A stretch of 8,707 nt of DNA from Tepidisphaeraceae bacterium. Lineage in GTDB: Bacteria; Planctomycetota; Phycisphaerae; Tepidisphaerales; Tepidisphaeraceae. A program made the position numbers and the translations under genes. The DNA lies in assembly GCA_025450555.1 (NCBI GenBank), contig JANWHF010000031.1, forward strand, positions 1 to 8,707. Reading direction: 5' to 3'. The notes beneath the pieces are model-generated. The model was given only the letters and a program-made list of their open reading frames with translations. It was not told where the DNA came from and made no database searches. Position 1 is the stretch's first letter. Every line of letters begins with the position of its first letter. Below are positions 1-8,026 of this stretch, in pieces.

Positions 1-225
1 CGACAGGCTGGGGGGGCACGACACGAACAGATGCACGTGGTCCCGGCTCACATGTCCCTTGAGAATCTTGATCTCCCGCGCCATGCAGATTTGCCGGATC
101 ACGTCCCGCGCCCGCGTCGCGATCTCCCCCACCAAAACCTTGTAGCGATACTTCGTCACCCACACCACGTGGTATTTGATGTCGTACAACGTGTGCGAGC
201 CCTGACGATATTCTTTCTCGGCCAC
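1..225 (-). CDS. tnpA: IS200/IS605-family transposase TnpA (partial, N-terminal half)
   Basis: Single-strand DNA transposase of the HUH Y1 class, which cuts and joins the ends of IS200/IS605 elements. The 75 codons visible start with GTG at 225 and read VAEKEYRQGSHTLYDIKYHV, then VWVTKYRYK, the N-terminal signature of this family. The HUH metal-binding motif is present as HVHLF (about residues 66-70). The catalytic tyrosine helix lies beyond the window edge, since family members run to about 130-155 residues and only half is here. GTG is the only sensible start: the codons before it do not look coding and a left-end hairpin lies about 35 bp upstream. No disruption is seen in the visible part, so the gene may be intact. 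Whether an accessory tnpB follows cannot be seen. Family assignment is very secure; activity is unknown. Confidence 0.93.
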   Translation of the reverse strand, partial: MAEKEYRQGSHTLYDIKYHVVWVTKYRYKVLVGEIATRARDVIRQICMAREIKILKGHVSRDHVHLFVSCPPSLS

Positions 226-259
226 GCCCCGAGGCTACTCGACAACGCCCCGCTGAAGC

Positions 260-284
260 AAATCCGCCTGAAGGCGAAGGATTT
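260..284. repeat. Imperfect hairpin, likely IS200/IS605 left-end structure
   Basis: AAATCC and GCC on the 5' side pair with GGC and GGATTT on the 3' side around a TGAA loop, leaving a three-base GAA bulge on one side. A bulged hairpin close to the tnpA start is what TnpA recognises in IS200/IS605 left ends. Position and shape fit; the exact cleavage site and the outer boundary, somewhere in about 285-310, are not determined. Confidence 0.6.
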
Positions 285-334
285 GACCGGTAAAATGGAA
301 CATTAAACGGCTGAATTAAACGTGACGCGAGCCG

Positions 335-446
335 TTATCCTCTCTTCTCTGCCGTTTTGTGCTTTCTCCATCCCACCGGCCGCCCTCGCGGGTTAAGCGT
401 GTGCTTAAGGCCCAGCGCATTGGCCGTCGTCCTCACCCATGCCTCG
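335..446 (-). pseudogene. RAYT C-terminal fragment inside the non-autonomous element
   Basis: Read on the minus strand, this segment still encodes in one open frame the last 36 residues of a RAYT, ending PVGWRKHKTAEKRG and a TAA stop at 335-337. The intact RAYT at 1158-1859 ends PVGWRKHKPAEKRG. The frame is open but has no start or catalytic domain, so it is a passenger fragment. Many differences from the intact copy are silent at the protein level, which suggests divergence from a functional relative and not from this exact gene. Confidence 0.7.
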
Positions 447-474
447 GGCCGAATTGAAGGGGCCGAATTGAAGG
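447..474. repeat. 14-bp tandem duplication (GGCCGAATTGAAGG twice)
   Basis: GGCCGAATTGAAGG occurs at 447-460 and immediately again at 461-474. The second copy continues into TGACGCGA, making a degenerate RAYT-element end: 465-482 matches the terminal repeat at 16 of 18 positions. Together with 535-552 it forms a second, inner inverted repeat nested in the element. Confidence 0.75.
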
Positions 475-603
475 TGACGCGAAGGTTTACATTAGAATTT
501 CGTCGGGGAAAACCAAAAGAATGGCAATAATGGCTCGCGTCACGTTTAATTCAGACACGTTTAATTCAGACCGATCGGATGCGCTGACGCATCGTATTTA
601 ATC

Positions 604-631
604 TCATGCATGGCTGCGATACAATGTTTTA
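604..631 (+). promoter_or_regulatory. Putative leaderless promoter of the 632 gene
   Basis: TACAAT at 620-625 is a good -10 box and ends six bases before the ATG at 632, so the expected transcription start falls on or next to the start codon. There is no Shine-Dalgarno sequence. TCATGC at 604-609 recalls the element upstream of the genes at 1007 and 5879, but is 10 bases from the -10 box here instead of 8. A -35 box is weak (TTTAAT at 597-602, 17-bp spacing). Confidence 0.5.
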
Positions 632-943
632 ATGCCAGCTCTGGATTACGATGCGCGACGCCGGGTCTTGATGATTTTAACGGGCGTTGGCTTCGCACTG
701 TTTTATCTAATCGGCCTTAATGAATCGCTGAACTCCGGTGGAAACACGACGCTGAATGCTCTCCTATTCACTGGCATGATGTGTTTTTTTGGCTCCTTCC
801 TCCTAATCATATTCGCCAGATTTTTCAGTCCGGTCCCAAGGAAATGGTGCCGCCGCCTTGTCTGGATTATGTGGATCGCGGGCATGATGGCGTTTGGTGC
901 GTCCTATATGATTTATCCATGGAACCACCCTGACGCGATGTGA
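632..943 (+). CDS. Small three-helix membrane protein of unknown function
   Basis: I do not recognise a family. The 103-residue product has three clear hydrophobic helices at about residues 12-30, 42-65 and 74-97. A basic patch between helices two and three (PVPRKWCRR) suggests that this loop is cytoplasmic. The opening, MPALDYDARRR, is polar and positively charged, consistent with an N-terminus inside. The ATG at 632 is supported by a TACAAT box six bases upstream and by the absence of a better start. The gene stands alone, flanked by the RAYT-derived element upstream and a truncated gene downstream. A possible small hairpin (944-962) with a downstream T run lies after the stop. It is probably a real inner-membrane protein with no assignable role. 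Confidence 0.7.
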   Translation: MPALDYDARRRVLMILTGVGFALFYLIGLNESLNSGGNTTLNALLFTGMMCFFGSFLLIIFARFFSPVPRKWCRRLVWIMWIAGMMAFGASYMIYPWNHPDAM

Positions 944-981
944 GTGCAATTCAATCCTGCACAAAAGTCCGGCGGTTTTTT
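944..981 (+). terminator. Possible weak terminator after the small membrane protein gene
   Basis: GTGCA (944-948) can pair with TGCAC (958-962) around a nine-base loop. A run of six T follows at 976-981, but 13 bases beyond the stem, which is unusually far for an intrinsic terminator. The T run also belongs to the shared promoter element of the next gene, so its role is ambiguous. Confidence 0.25.
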
Positions 982-1006
982 CATGCGCGGATGTTACGAT
1001 GCCGGA
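977..1006 (+). promoter_or_regulatory. Putative leaderless promoter with shared 15-bp upstream element
   Basis: TACGAT at 995-1000 lies exactly six bases before the ATG at 1007. TTTTTCATGCGCGGA (977-991) is identical to 5849-5863 upstream of the gene at 5879, with the same three-base gap to the -10 box in both. Over 977-1000 versus 5849-5872, 21 of 24 bases agree without gaps. No TTGACA-like -35 box is evident at standard spacing, so the 15-bp element may replace it or bind a regulator. Confidence 0.5.
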
Positions 1007-1039
1007 ATGATTGAATTAGCGATCCTCCTCGCGACGGGG
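1007..1039 (+). pseudogene. Gene remnant truncated after 11 codons by a RAYT element end
   Basis: From the ATG at 1007 the frame reads MIELAILLATG and then enters the mobile-element end at 1040, where CTG AAT TAA supplies an immediate stop. The start is backed by a TACGAT box six bases upstream and the 15-bp element shared with the gene at 5879. The hydrophobic start suggests a signal peptide or first membrane helix. The rest of the gene is not found on the far side of the RAYT element, where the kinase stop codon follows directly, so insertion was apparently accompanied or followed by deletion. A tiny 13-codon peptide could still be translated. The original gene cannot be identified from 11 residues. 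Confidence 0.5.
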
Positions 1040-1063
1040 CTGAATTAAACGTGACGCGAACCG

Positions 1064-1132
1064 TTATCCTCTTTTCTCTGCCGTTTTGTGCTTTCTCCAT
1101 CCCACCGGCCTTCCTCGCGGGTTAAGCGTGGG
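1064..1132 (-). pseudogene. RAYT C-terminal fragment in the truncated left-end copy
   Basis: On the minus strand this reads TLNPRGRPVGWRKHKTAEKRG-like residues (the last 20 or so of RAYT), with an intact TAA stop at 1064-1066, then breaks at 1132 where the next element end begins. It agrees with the fragment at 335-446 (R and T) more closely than with the intact gene (P and P at those positions), so the two fragments share an ancestor distinct from the intact RAYT copy. Confidence 0.65.
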
Positions 1133-1157
1133 CTGAATTAAACGTGACGCGAACCCG

Positions 1158-1859
1158 TTACCCTCTTTTCTCTGCCGGTTTGTGCTTTCTCCACCCTACC
1201 GGTCGCCCTGGCGGATTAAGCGTGTGCTTAAGGCCGAGCGCATTGGCCGTCGTCTTCACCCACGCCTCGACGCCCATCGGGCGGGAACGCTCGATGTGCT
1301 GCTTCATCTGTTCCTGCTCCGCCTCGCTCGGAGAAGTATTGAGGATCTCAAGCCAGTCGCGCGGCCTGGGCAGCGGCCAATCCGACAGCAGCGGCCGCAG
1401 GTCGTGCGAGCGATCGAGCCGCACAAACGCGCTGCCCCAGCGCCAGTCCTGGGCCCGCCTGGCGAGCGTGGGGCGCACGGCATTGCGCTCGACGTATCGC
1501 AGCACGGTCAGCAGGTGCCGGTCCTGCTGGATCGGGAAGCTCTTGAAGCGACCCTGGTACAGGTGCCCATGCCCGACCGCGGCGTGCGCGTGCTTCCAGC
1601 GCTGGGCGTGAGTGAGCGTCAGCCATCGCATGAAGTCGGTCAGCTCGCCGTCTTTTTTGGGCCACAGCACCAGATGGAAATGGTTGGGCATCAGGCACCA
1701 GGCCAGGATGCGGATCGGCACGCGCTGATGTGCCTCGGCCAGCACCTGCTCGAACGCGATGTAATCCTGCTCCTTCTTGAACAGCCGCAGTCGGCCATTG
1801 GCGCGGTTGAGCACGTGGTAAACCAGTCCGCCGGGAGCTTTTCGGGCGACGCGAGGCAT
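1158..1859 (-). CDS. REP-associated tyrosine transposase (RAYT, Y1 HUH family)
   Basis: A 233-residue single-strand DNA nuclease/transposase of the TnpA-REP branch, known in other bacteria to act on REP palindromes. Family landmarks are the opening MPRVARKAPGGLVYHVLNR, the HUH motif in CLMPNHFHLVLWP (His60 and His62), GHLYQGRFKSFP, and the catalytic tyrosine in RYVERNAVRP (Tyr122). The domain looks complete; the C-terminal tail (about 160-233) is less conserved. The ATG at 1859 is preceded by TTTACA at 1891-1896 and TATCTT at 1868-1873 with a 17-bp spacer, placing the likely transcription start only a base or two before the ATG. The gene lies inside element ends that match the non-autonomous copy at 311-570, which identifies that copy as its probable substrate. 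No frameshift is seen, so it is likely active or recently active. Confidence 0.93.
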   Translation of the reverse strand: MPRVARKAPGGLVYHVLNRANGRLRLFKKEQDYIAFEQVLAEAHQRVPIRILAWCLMPNHFHLVLWPKKDGELTDFMRWLTLTHAQRWKHAHAAVGHGHLYQGRFKSFPIQQDRHLLTVLRYVERNAVRPTLARRAQDWRWGSAFVRLDRSHDLRPLLSDWPLPRPRDWLEILNTSPSEAEQEQMKQHIERSRPMGVEAWVKTTANALGLKHTLNPPGRPVGWRKHKPAEKRG

Positions 1860-1867
1860 GGAAACAG

Positions 1868-1896
1868 AAGATAAATGGGCGGAATGCCAATGTAAA
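1868..1896 (-). promoter_or_regulatory. Sigma70-like promoter of the RAYT gene
   Basis: On the minus strand, TTTACA (1896-1891) and TATCTT (1873-1868) are separated by 17 bp, with eight bases between the -10 box and the ATG. The leader would be nearly absent. The promoter sits within the right end of the element, so it travels with it. Confidence 0.5.
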
Positions 1897-1901
1897 GGCT
1901 C

Positions 1902-1960
1902 GCGTCACGTTTATTGTTCGGCGCGTCACGTTTATTTTTCGGCGTCACGTTTATTTCTCG
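1902..1960. repeat. Three stacked copies of the RAYT element right end
   Basis: GCGTCACGTTTATTGTTCG (1902-1920), GCGTCACGTTTATTTTTCG (1923-1941) and GCGTCACGTTTATTTCTCG (1942-1960) differ by one or two bases. The last copy abuts the kinase stop codon at 1961-1963 with no base between. The core CGTCACGTTTA complements TAAACGTGACG of the left ends. Confidence 0.85.
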
Positions 1961-5533
<3,573 letters not shown>

Positions 5534-5569
5534 CGCGGAACTTCTCAGTTAATACACCGGAGCACAGCC

Positions 5570-5598
5570 ATTATCCGAGCGAAGGCGAACTTGTCCAA
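5570..5598 (-). promoter_or_regulatory. Sigma70-like promoter of the kinase gene
   Basis: On the minus strand, TTGGAC (5598-5593) and GATAAT (5575-5570) are separated by 17 bp. Transcription would start near 5563, giving a leader of about 30 bases before the ATG. GAGAAG in the leader is at best a weak ribosome binding site. The same TTGGAC -35 box precedes the tRNA gene at 8070. Confidence 0.6.
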
Positions 5599-5848
5599 CA
5601 GAAGTGCGTATGACGACTGCGTATCTCAATCCGCCGTTCAAGGCGGGGCTGATACCCGTGCGCGGCGCGCGACGCTTGCGTGCCGCGCGCTCTATTCAGA
5701 AGCCTAATCAACTGCAAAACCTTGTCAATAAAAGGCTTATGATTTTCGCGATGCGCGCGGCGCGCGACCGCAGCGCGACATGATCGCCGCGCAACGTTTG
5801 TCAAATTGATTTTCAGGTTTGCCCCGGAATCTCTGGTGAAGCCCGGGC
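5599..5848. other. Divergent intergenic region with GC-rich inverted repeats
   Basis: No credible gene is seen between the kinase promoter and the promoter of the gene at 5879. The stretch contains a strong hairpin at 5660-5688: GCGCGGC (5660-5666) and ACGC (5672-5675) pair with the continuous GCGTGCCGCGC (5678-5688), leaving a five-base bulge. The 13-bp word GCGCGGCGCGCGA occurs at 5660-5672 and again at 5755-5767. AT-rich DNA lies between the two. Role unknown; protein-binding or RNA structure are both possible. Confidence 0.5.
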
Positions 5849-5853
5849 TTTTT
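5821..5853 (+). terminator. Terminator-like hairpin and T tract upstream of the 5879 gene
   Basis: GCCCCGG (5821-5827) can pair with CCCGGGC (5842-5848) with one bulged C on each side, followed directly by five T (5849-5853). The shape fits an intrinsic terminator, but no plus-strand gene ends upstream. The T tract is also part of the shared 15-bp promoter element, so the hairpin may be regulatory or accidental. Confidence 0.3.
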
Positions 5854-5878
5854 CATGCGCGGAAGGTAAGATTGCGAC
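5849..5878 (+). promoter_or_regulatory. Putative leaderless promoter with shared 15-bp upstream element
   Basis: TTTTTCATGCGCGGA (5849-5863), three bases, TAAGAT (5867-5872), six bases, then the GTG start at 5879. This is the same order and spacing as 977-1006. The -10 position predicts transcription starting at or within a base of the GTG. No Shine-Dalgarno sequence is present. Confidence 0.5.
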
Positions 5879-6670
5879 GTGCACCGCTTGTTCACCTTCG
5901 CAACGGCCGTGTCGCTGCTACTGTGGGCCGCCACGGCGGTACTATGGCTGCGCAGCTACTGGGTCGCTGACAATATTGAGTTCGTTGCGACGGATACGGT
6001 TACAACATGCGTCAGTTCGAAGGGCCAAGTGGGAATCGGCCTATTAACGCTTTCCAGGCCTTCGCATGGTTGGCGAATCAAGCGAGTTAAAATTGATATT
6101 AATCAACCGACGACTGTGCATCCCAAGACGTTCTGGAAAAAGCAGGGCTTCGCGTTCGTTTATGGCCCCACCTGGAAATATGTGGGCGGCGCGTGGTGGC
6201 TGGTAAGCCCTGTATTTCTTGGGCTGCCCATCATTTGGATGGTTGGTCATCCTCGGAGACGTTCACAACTCGAGCCCCCTTGCCCCGCGCCAAGTAATGC
6301 AATTCACCTGAGGCCAGATCAGAAGCCATCGCTGGAATACGAACGGCCAAAGACGCACTCACAGCGACACTGGACTTCGGTTCTGTCGATTATGATTGGC
6401 ATCTCCGTTACCACCACGACCATTTGCTTGGCGGTGATATTACTTATGCCTGCGGCAGGCTTCAGTACAGAGCCAATTATTCTTCAACTTGCCCTTGAGG
6501 ATCAGTTCGTGCTGATTCTCCCGCCGCTGGCTATTGCCGGAGTAGCCCTCGGAATATTCGCGAGGATCAAAAATCGGACACCGGCAGCAACCTTGGGAAT
6601 CGTGTTGTCTGTAATCGCTCTCATTGCATCGGCGGTGATAAGTTCTATCGTTTTTATTCCGATGAACTGA
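5879..6670 (+). CDS. Five-helix membrane protein of unknown function
   Basis: A 263-residue protein in two parts. The N-terminal part (1-125) opens MHRLFTFATAVSLLLWAATA then VLWLRSYWVAD, with one helix (about 6-28), an exported-looking segment (about 30-104) and a second helix (about 106-123). This resembles a family I know from planctomycete genomes, but I have no functional name for it. After a proline-rich, polar linker (about 124-165) come three more helices (about 168-191, 210-228, 236-260) with GVALGIFARIKNR and LGIVLSVIALIAS, reminiscent of DUF4190-like helix pairs. The GTG start is supported by the family-like N-terminus and by a TAAGAT box six bases upstream. It is a single gene divergent from the kinase. 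The two-part layout may be a fusion of separate modules. No enzyme motif is seen. Confidence 0.75.
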   Translation: MHRLFTFATAVSLLLWAATAVLWLRSYWVADNIEFVATDTVTTCVSSKGQVGIGLLTLSRPSHGWRIKRVKIDINQPTTVHPKTFWKKQGFAFVYGPTWKYVGGAWWLVSPVFLGLPIIWMVGHPRRRSQLEPPCPAPSNAIHLRPDQKPSLEYERPKTHSQRHWTSVLSIMIGISVTTTTICLAVILLMPAAGFSTEPIILQLALEDQFVLILPPLAIAGVALGIFARIKNRTPAATLGIVLSVIALIASAVISSIVFIPMN

Positions 6671-6684
6671 TCCTGGTGAGATGC

Positions 6685-6727
6685 GACTAATGTAATTAGT
6701 CCGGTTTGATTTGGCCTGATCGAGGCC
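6685..6727. repeat. Two short hairpins after the 5879 gene
   Basis: GACTAAT (6685-6691) and ATTAGTC (6695-6701) form a perfect 7-bp inverted repeat with a three-base gap. GGCCT (6713-6717) and AGGCC (6723-6727) form a second around GATCG. A weak T-rich stretch, TTTGATTT, lies between them. They could terminate the upstream transcript or bind a dimeric regulator of the toxin-antitoxin module. Confidence 0.4.
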
Positions 6728-6796
6728 GTGCAAACTCAATTGGCAGGCCAGTATTTTTATAAAGCACCGGTCTTCCTAAAGTTACGGATTGACAAC
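6725..6796 (+). pseudogene. Degenerate tRNA-Thr copy (5' two-thirds recognisable)
   Basis: Aligned without gaps to the intact tRNA-Thr at 8070, the first 47 positions agree at 38, including a continuous 12-bp block over the D loop (CTCAATTGGCAG) and TAAAGCAC of the anticodon arm. The preceding CGAG is also shared. The anticodon position reads TAT, the D stem no longer pairs, the anticodon stem has mismatches, and the T arm and 3' acceptor strand have lost similarity. It is not a functional tRNA. It lies 1,345 bp upstream of the real gene in the same orientation. Confidence 0.65.
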
Positions 6797-6818
6797 ATAC
6801 GATCATTGTTGATAACAT
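6789..6818 (+). promoter_or_regulatory. Promoter and direct-repeat operator of the toxin-antitoxin module
   Basis: TTGACA (6789-6794) and TAACAT (6813-6818) form a promoter with an 18-bp spacer; GATAAC at 16-bp spacing is an alternative -10. The two boxes lie in a direct repeat, TTGACAACAT (6789-6798) and TTGATAACAT (6809-6818), nine of ten bases alike and 20 bp apart, which is two helical turns. This suits binding of a dimer to one DNA face and fits autorepression by the antitoxin. Confidence 0.5.
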
Positions 6819-6853
6819 CTTATGGAGTTACCCAAACTAATTGCAAACAGCAG

Positions 6854-7528
6854 ATGGTTGCATCCCTTGAATTAGACATCCTTCAGAATGGAGCATACAC
6901 GCTCCAACAAGCCGCTCTATTAGCGCGCATCCATCTTCGCACCGTCAATTACTGGTTTGACGCGGACGCGGCGCGCGGACCTGCCGTCAAAAAGTACATC
7001 CCCGAAAATGAAGATGGGCTTGTGAGTTTCGTGGATCTGATTCAATTGCTTGGCGTGCATGCAATACGCACAAAACACAAAGTGAGCCTGCAAAGGATCC
7101 GGGAAGCCGTGCGGAAGACCGAAGATCTTGGAATCACCTATCCATTCGCCCGAAATTCGGCGAAGACTTTTTTGCTTGGTGACCGCATTGTTTTTAAGAC
7201 CGATTCTGGAGACTTCCTCGAAGCCACGGGCAAACACGCGCGGGCATTTTTGATGGAGCCGATTGTGCTTCCATACCTGAAAGACCTCACTTTTGACGAT
7301 CAAGGCTTACCGACGGAATATCGCCCAATGGATAACATCCTGTTAGCCCCGAAACGCAAGTGGGGGGCCCCGGTCGTGGAGAGCTGCGATTATACGGTGC
7401 AAAGCCTGGTCGCGGCGGTTCAAAGCGAAGGTTCGATCGAAGACGCCGCGGACATCTGCGGCGTTGGCGAAAGCGAAGTGAGGGCGGCTCTACGGTACGA
7501 GGATTATCTATCCGGGATCGCAGCATAA
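6854..7528 (+). CDS. Antitoxin: MerR-like HTH plus DUF433 domain
   Basis: A 224-residue DNA-binding protein and probable partner of the downstream toxin. The N-terminal helix-turn-helix YTLQQAALLARIHLRTVNYW (about 15-34) is followed by VSFVDLIQLLGVHAIR and KVSLQRIREAVRKTEDLG (about 57-93), the MerR-like arrangement seen in this antitoxin group. The C-terminal part, WGAPVVESCDYTVQSLVAAV then SIEDAADICGVGESEVRAAL (about 170-213), is a DUF433 fold that usually binds the PIN-like toxin. The ATG at 6854 is chosen because the frame further upstream (to GTG 6728) runs through the tRNA remnant and the promoter; no clear ribosome binding site is seen. The stop lies five bases before the toxin ATG. Lower GC and AT-ending codons suggest a transferred origin. 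It presumably represses its own promoter through the repeat at 6789-6818. Confidence 0.82.
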   Translation: MVASLELDILQNGAYTLQQAALLARIHLRTVNYWFDADAARGPAVKKYIPENEDGLVSFVDLIQLLGVHAIRTKHKVSLQRIREAVRKTEDLGITYPFARNSAKTFLLGDRIVFKTDSGDFLEATGKHARAFLMEPIVLPYLKDLTFDDQGLPTEYRPMDNILLAPKRKWGAPVVESCDYTVQSLVAAVQSEGSIEDAADICGVGESEVRAALRYEDYLSGIAA

Positions 7529-7533
7529 AAGTG

Positions 7534-8001
7534 ATGCTGGATGAATGCATCACCAAAAAATGCGCGCATGCGATCATTGAATATCTAAGACTCTACAAGC
7601 CACCGGTCGAAGCCCATTTTTTATTGGACTTCGTGAAAGAACAAGGGCAATTGGATGTGGAGTGGTCCACATTGCTTGTGCCGTCAAACGAATGGATCGT
7701 CGTTACCGGCGATTCCGGTTCAAGTGGACCCCGCATTCACGCAAAGGGACCGCCTCTTCATCTGATCCTGCCGCAAAGAGGCATATGCGGATTCTATTTG
7801 ACGGGAAAGGGTTTGACTCAAAATACTGGGGAAGAACGTGCTCGGCTGATCATTTCAAAGATGCCCGACATTATCAGCAAGGCGTGCCGATCAAGGGGTG
7901 GTGAGCGTTATAAGGTAGTCCAATCCGCCAAAGGCATTATCATCAAGCCGTGGCCACTCCGCCATGCATCTCCCGGCGACGCGGTGGCAAATTCAGACTG
8001 A
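7534..8001 (+). CDS. Toxin: PIN-like ribonuclease (VapC45/DUF5615-like)
   Basis: A 155-residue probable Mg-dependent RNase toxin. The start MLDECITKKCAHAI gives the first acidic pair (Asp3, Glu4). DVEWSTLL gives Asp41, and EWIVVTGDSGSSGPRI gives Asp60 at the end of a buried strand. This order, followed by GICGFYLTGKG (about 82-93), is typical of PIN-like toxins paired with DUF433 antitoxins. The tail with KMPDIISKACRSRGGERYKV (about 109-128) is also family-like. The ATG at 7534 is used; GTG at 7531 would add one residue and cannot be excluded. The gene follows the antitoxin stop by five bases, implying translational coupling and one mRNA. No disruption is seen. Its substrate is unknown; the superfamily cuts tRNA or rRNA. 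It ends 68 bp before tRNA-Thr. Assignment is by motif and context. Confidence 0.75.
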   Translation: MLDECITKKCAHAIIEYLRLYKPPVEAHFLLDFVKEQGQLDVEWSTLLVPSNEWIVVTGDSGSSGPRIHAKGPPLHLILPQRGICGFYLTGKGLTQNTGEERARLIISKMPDIISKACRSRGGERYKVVQSAKGIIIKPWPLRHASPGDAVANSD

Positions 8002-8026
8002 CACACTCACCCGCTGTCCGGCCCAG

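Larger units (their letters stand above)
311..570. mobile_element. Non-autonomous RAYT-derived element (MITE/PATE-like)
   Basis: Bounded by a perfect 20-bp inverted repeat: CTGAATTAAACGTGACGCGA at 311-330 and its complement at 535-554. The right end is doubled, with CACGTTTAATTCAGA at 541-555 and again at 556-570. The left 135 bp (311-446) matches the left end plus the 3' coding end of the RAYT element at 1133-1271. The right end (about 520-553) matches that element's right end near 1883-1914. The element therefore looks like an internally deleted derivative mobilised by the RAYT at 1158-1859. The centre (447-534) holds a 14-bp tandem duplication and an inverted copy of the right end. It carries no functional gene. 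Confidence 0.75.
1040..1960. mobile_element. RAYT transposable element with stacked ends
   Basis: The left side carries CTGAATTAAACGTGACGCGA twice, at 1040-1059 and 1133-1152. The first belongs to a truncated 93-bp left-end copy and the second to the complete element. The right side carries three copies of GCGTCACGTTTATT followed by a TCG tail (1902-1920, 1923-1941, 1942-1960). The intact RAYT gene fills the middle on the minus strand. Stacked ends suggest repeated insertion at, or recombination between, earlier element ends. No flanking target duplication is evident, as expected for this transposase class. Confidence 0.75.

Noticed and set aside
31..306. Plus-strand open frame of 91 codons over the IS200 region
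   Set aside because: It is antisense to a clear TnpA reading frame and continues into the hairpin and non-coding end of the element.
1182..1874. Plus-strand open frame (230 codons) opposite the RAYT gene
   Set aside because: The minus strand has all RAYT family motifs. The plus frame is an antisense shadow with low-complexity composition.
6725..6796. A functional tRNA with anticodon UAU
   Set aside because: The D stem does not pair, the anticodon stem has mismatches, and the T arm and 3' acceptor strand are lost.
6728..6853. Longer antitoxin beginning at GTG 6728
   Set aside because: The extra 42 codons are read through the decayed tRNA and the promoter/operator, and the added residues show no family similarity. 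ATG 6854 fits the family start better.
6822..6875. Short leader peptide frame starting at ATG 6822 (MELPKLIANSRWLHPLN)
   Set aside because: It lies at or just upstream of the predicted transcription start (about 6825) and has no ribosome binding site or attenuator-like codons or structure, so chance is the simplest explanation.
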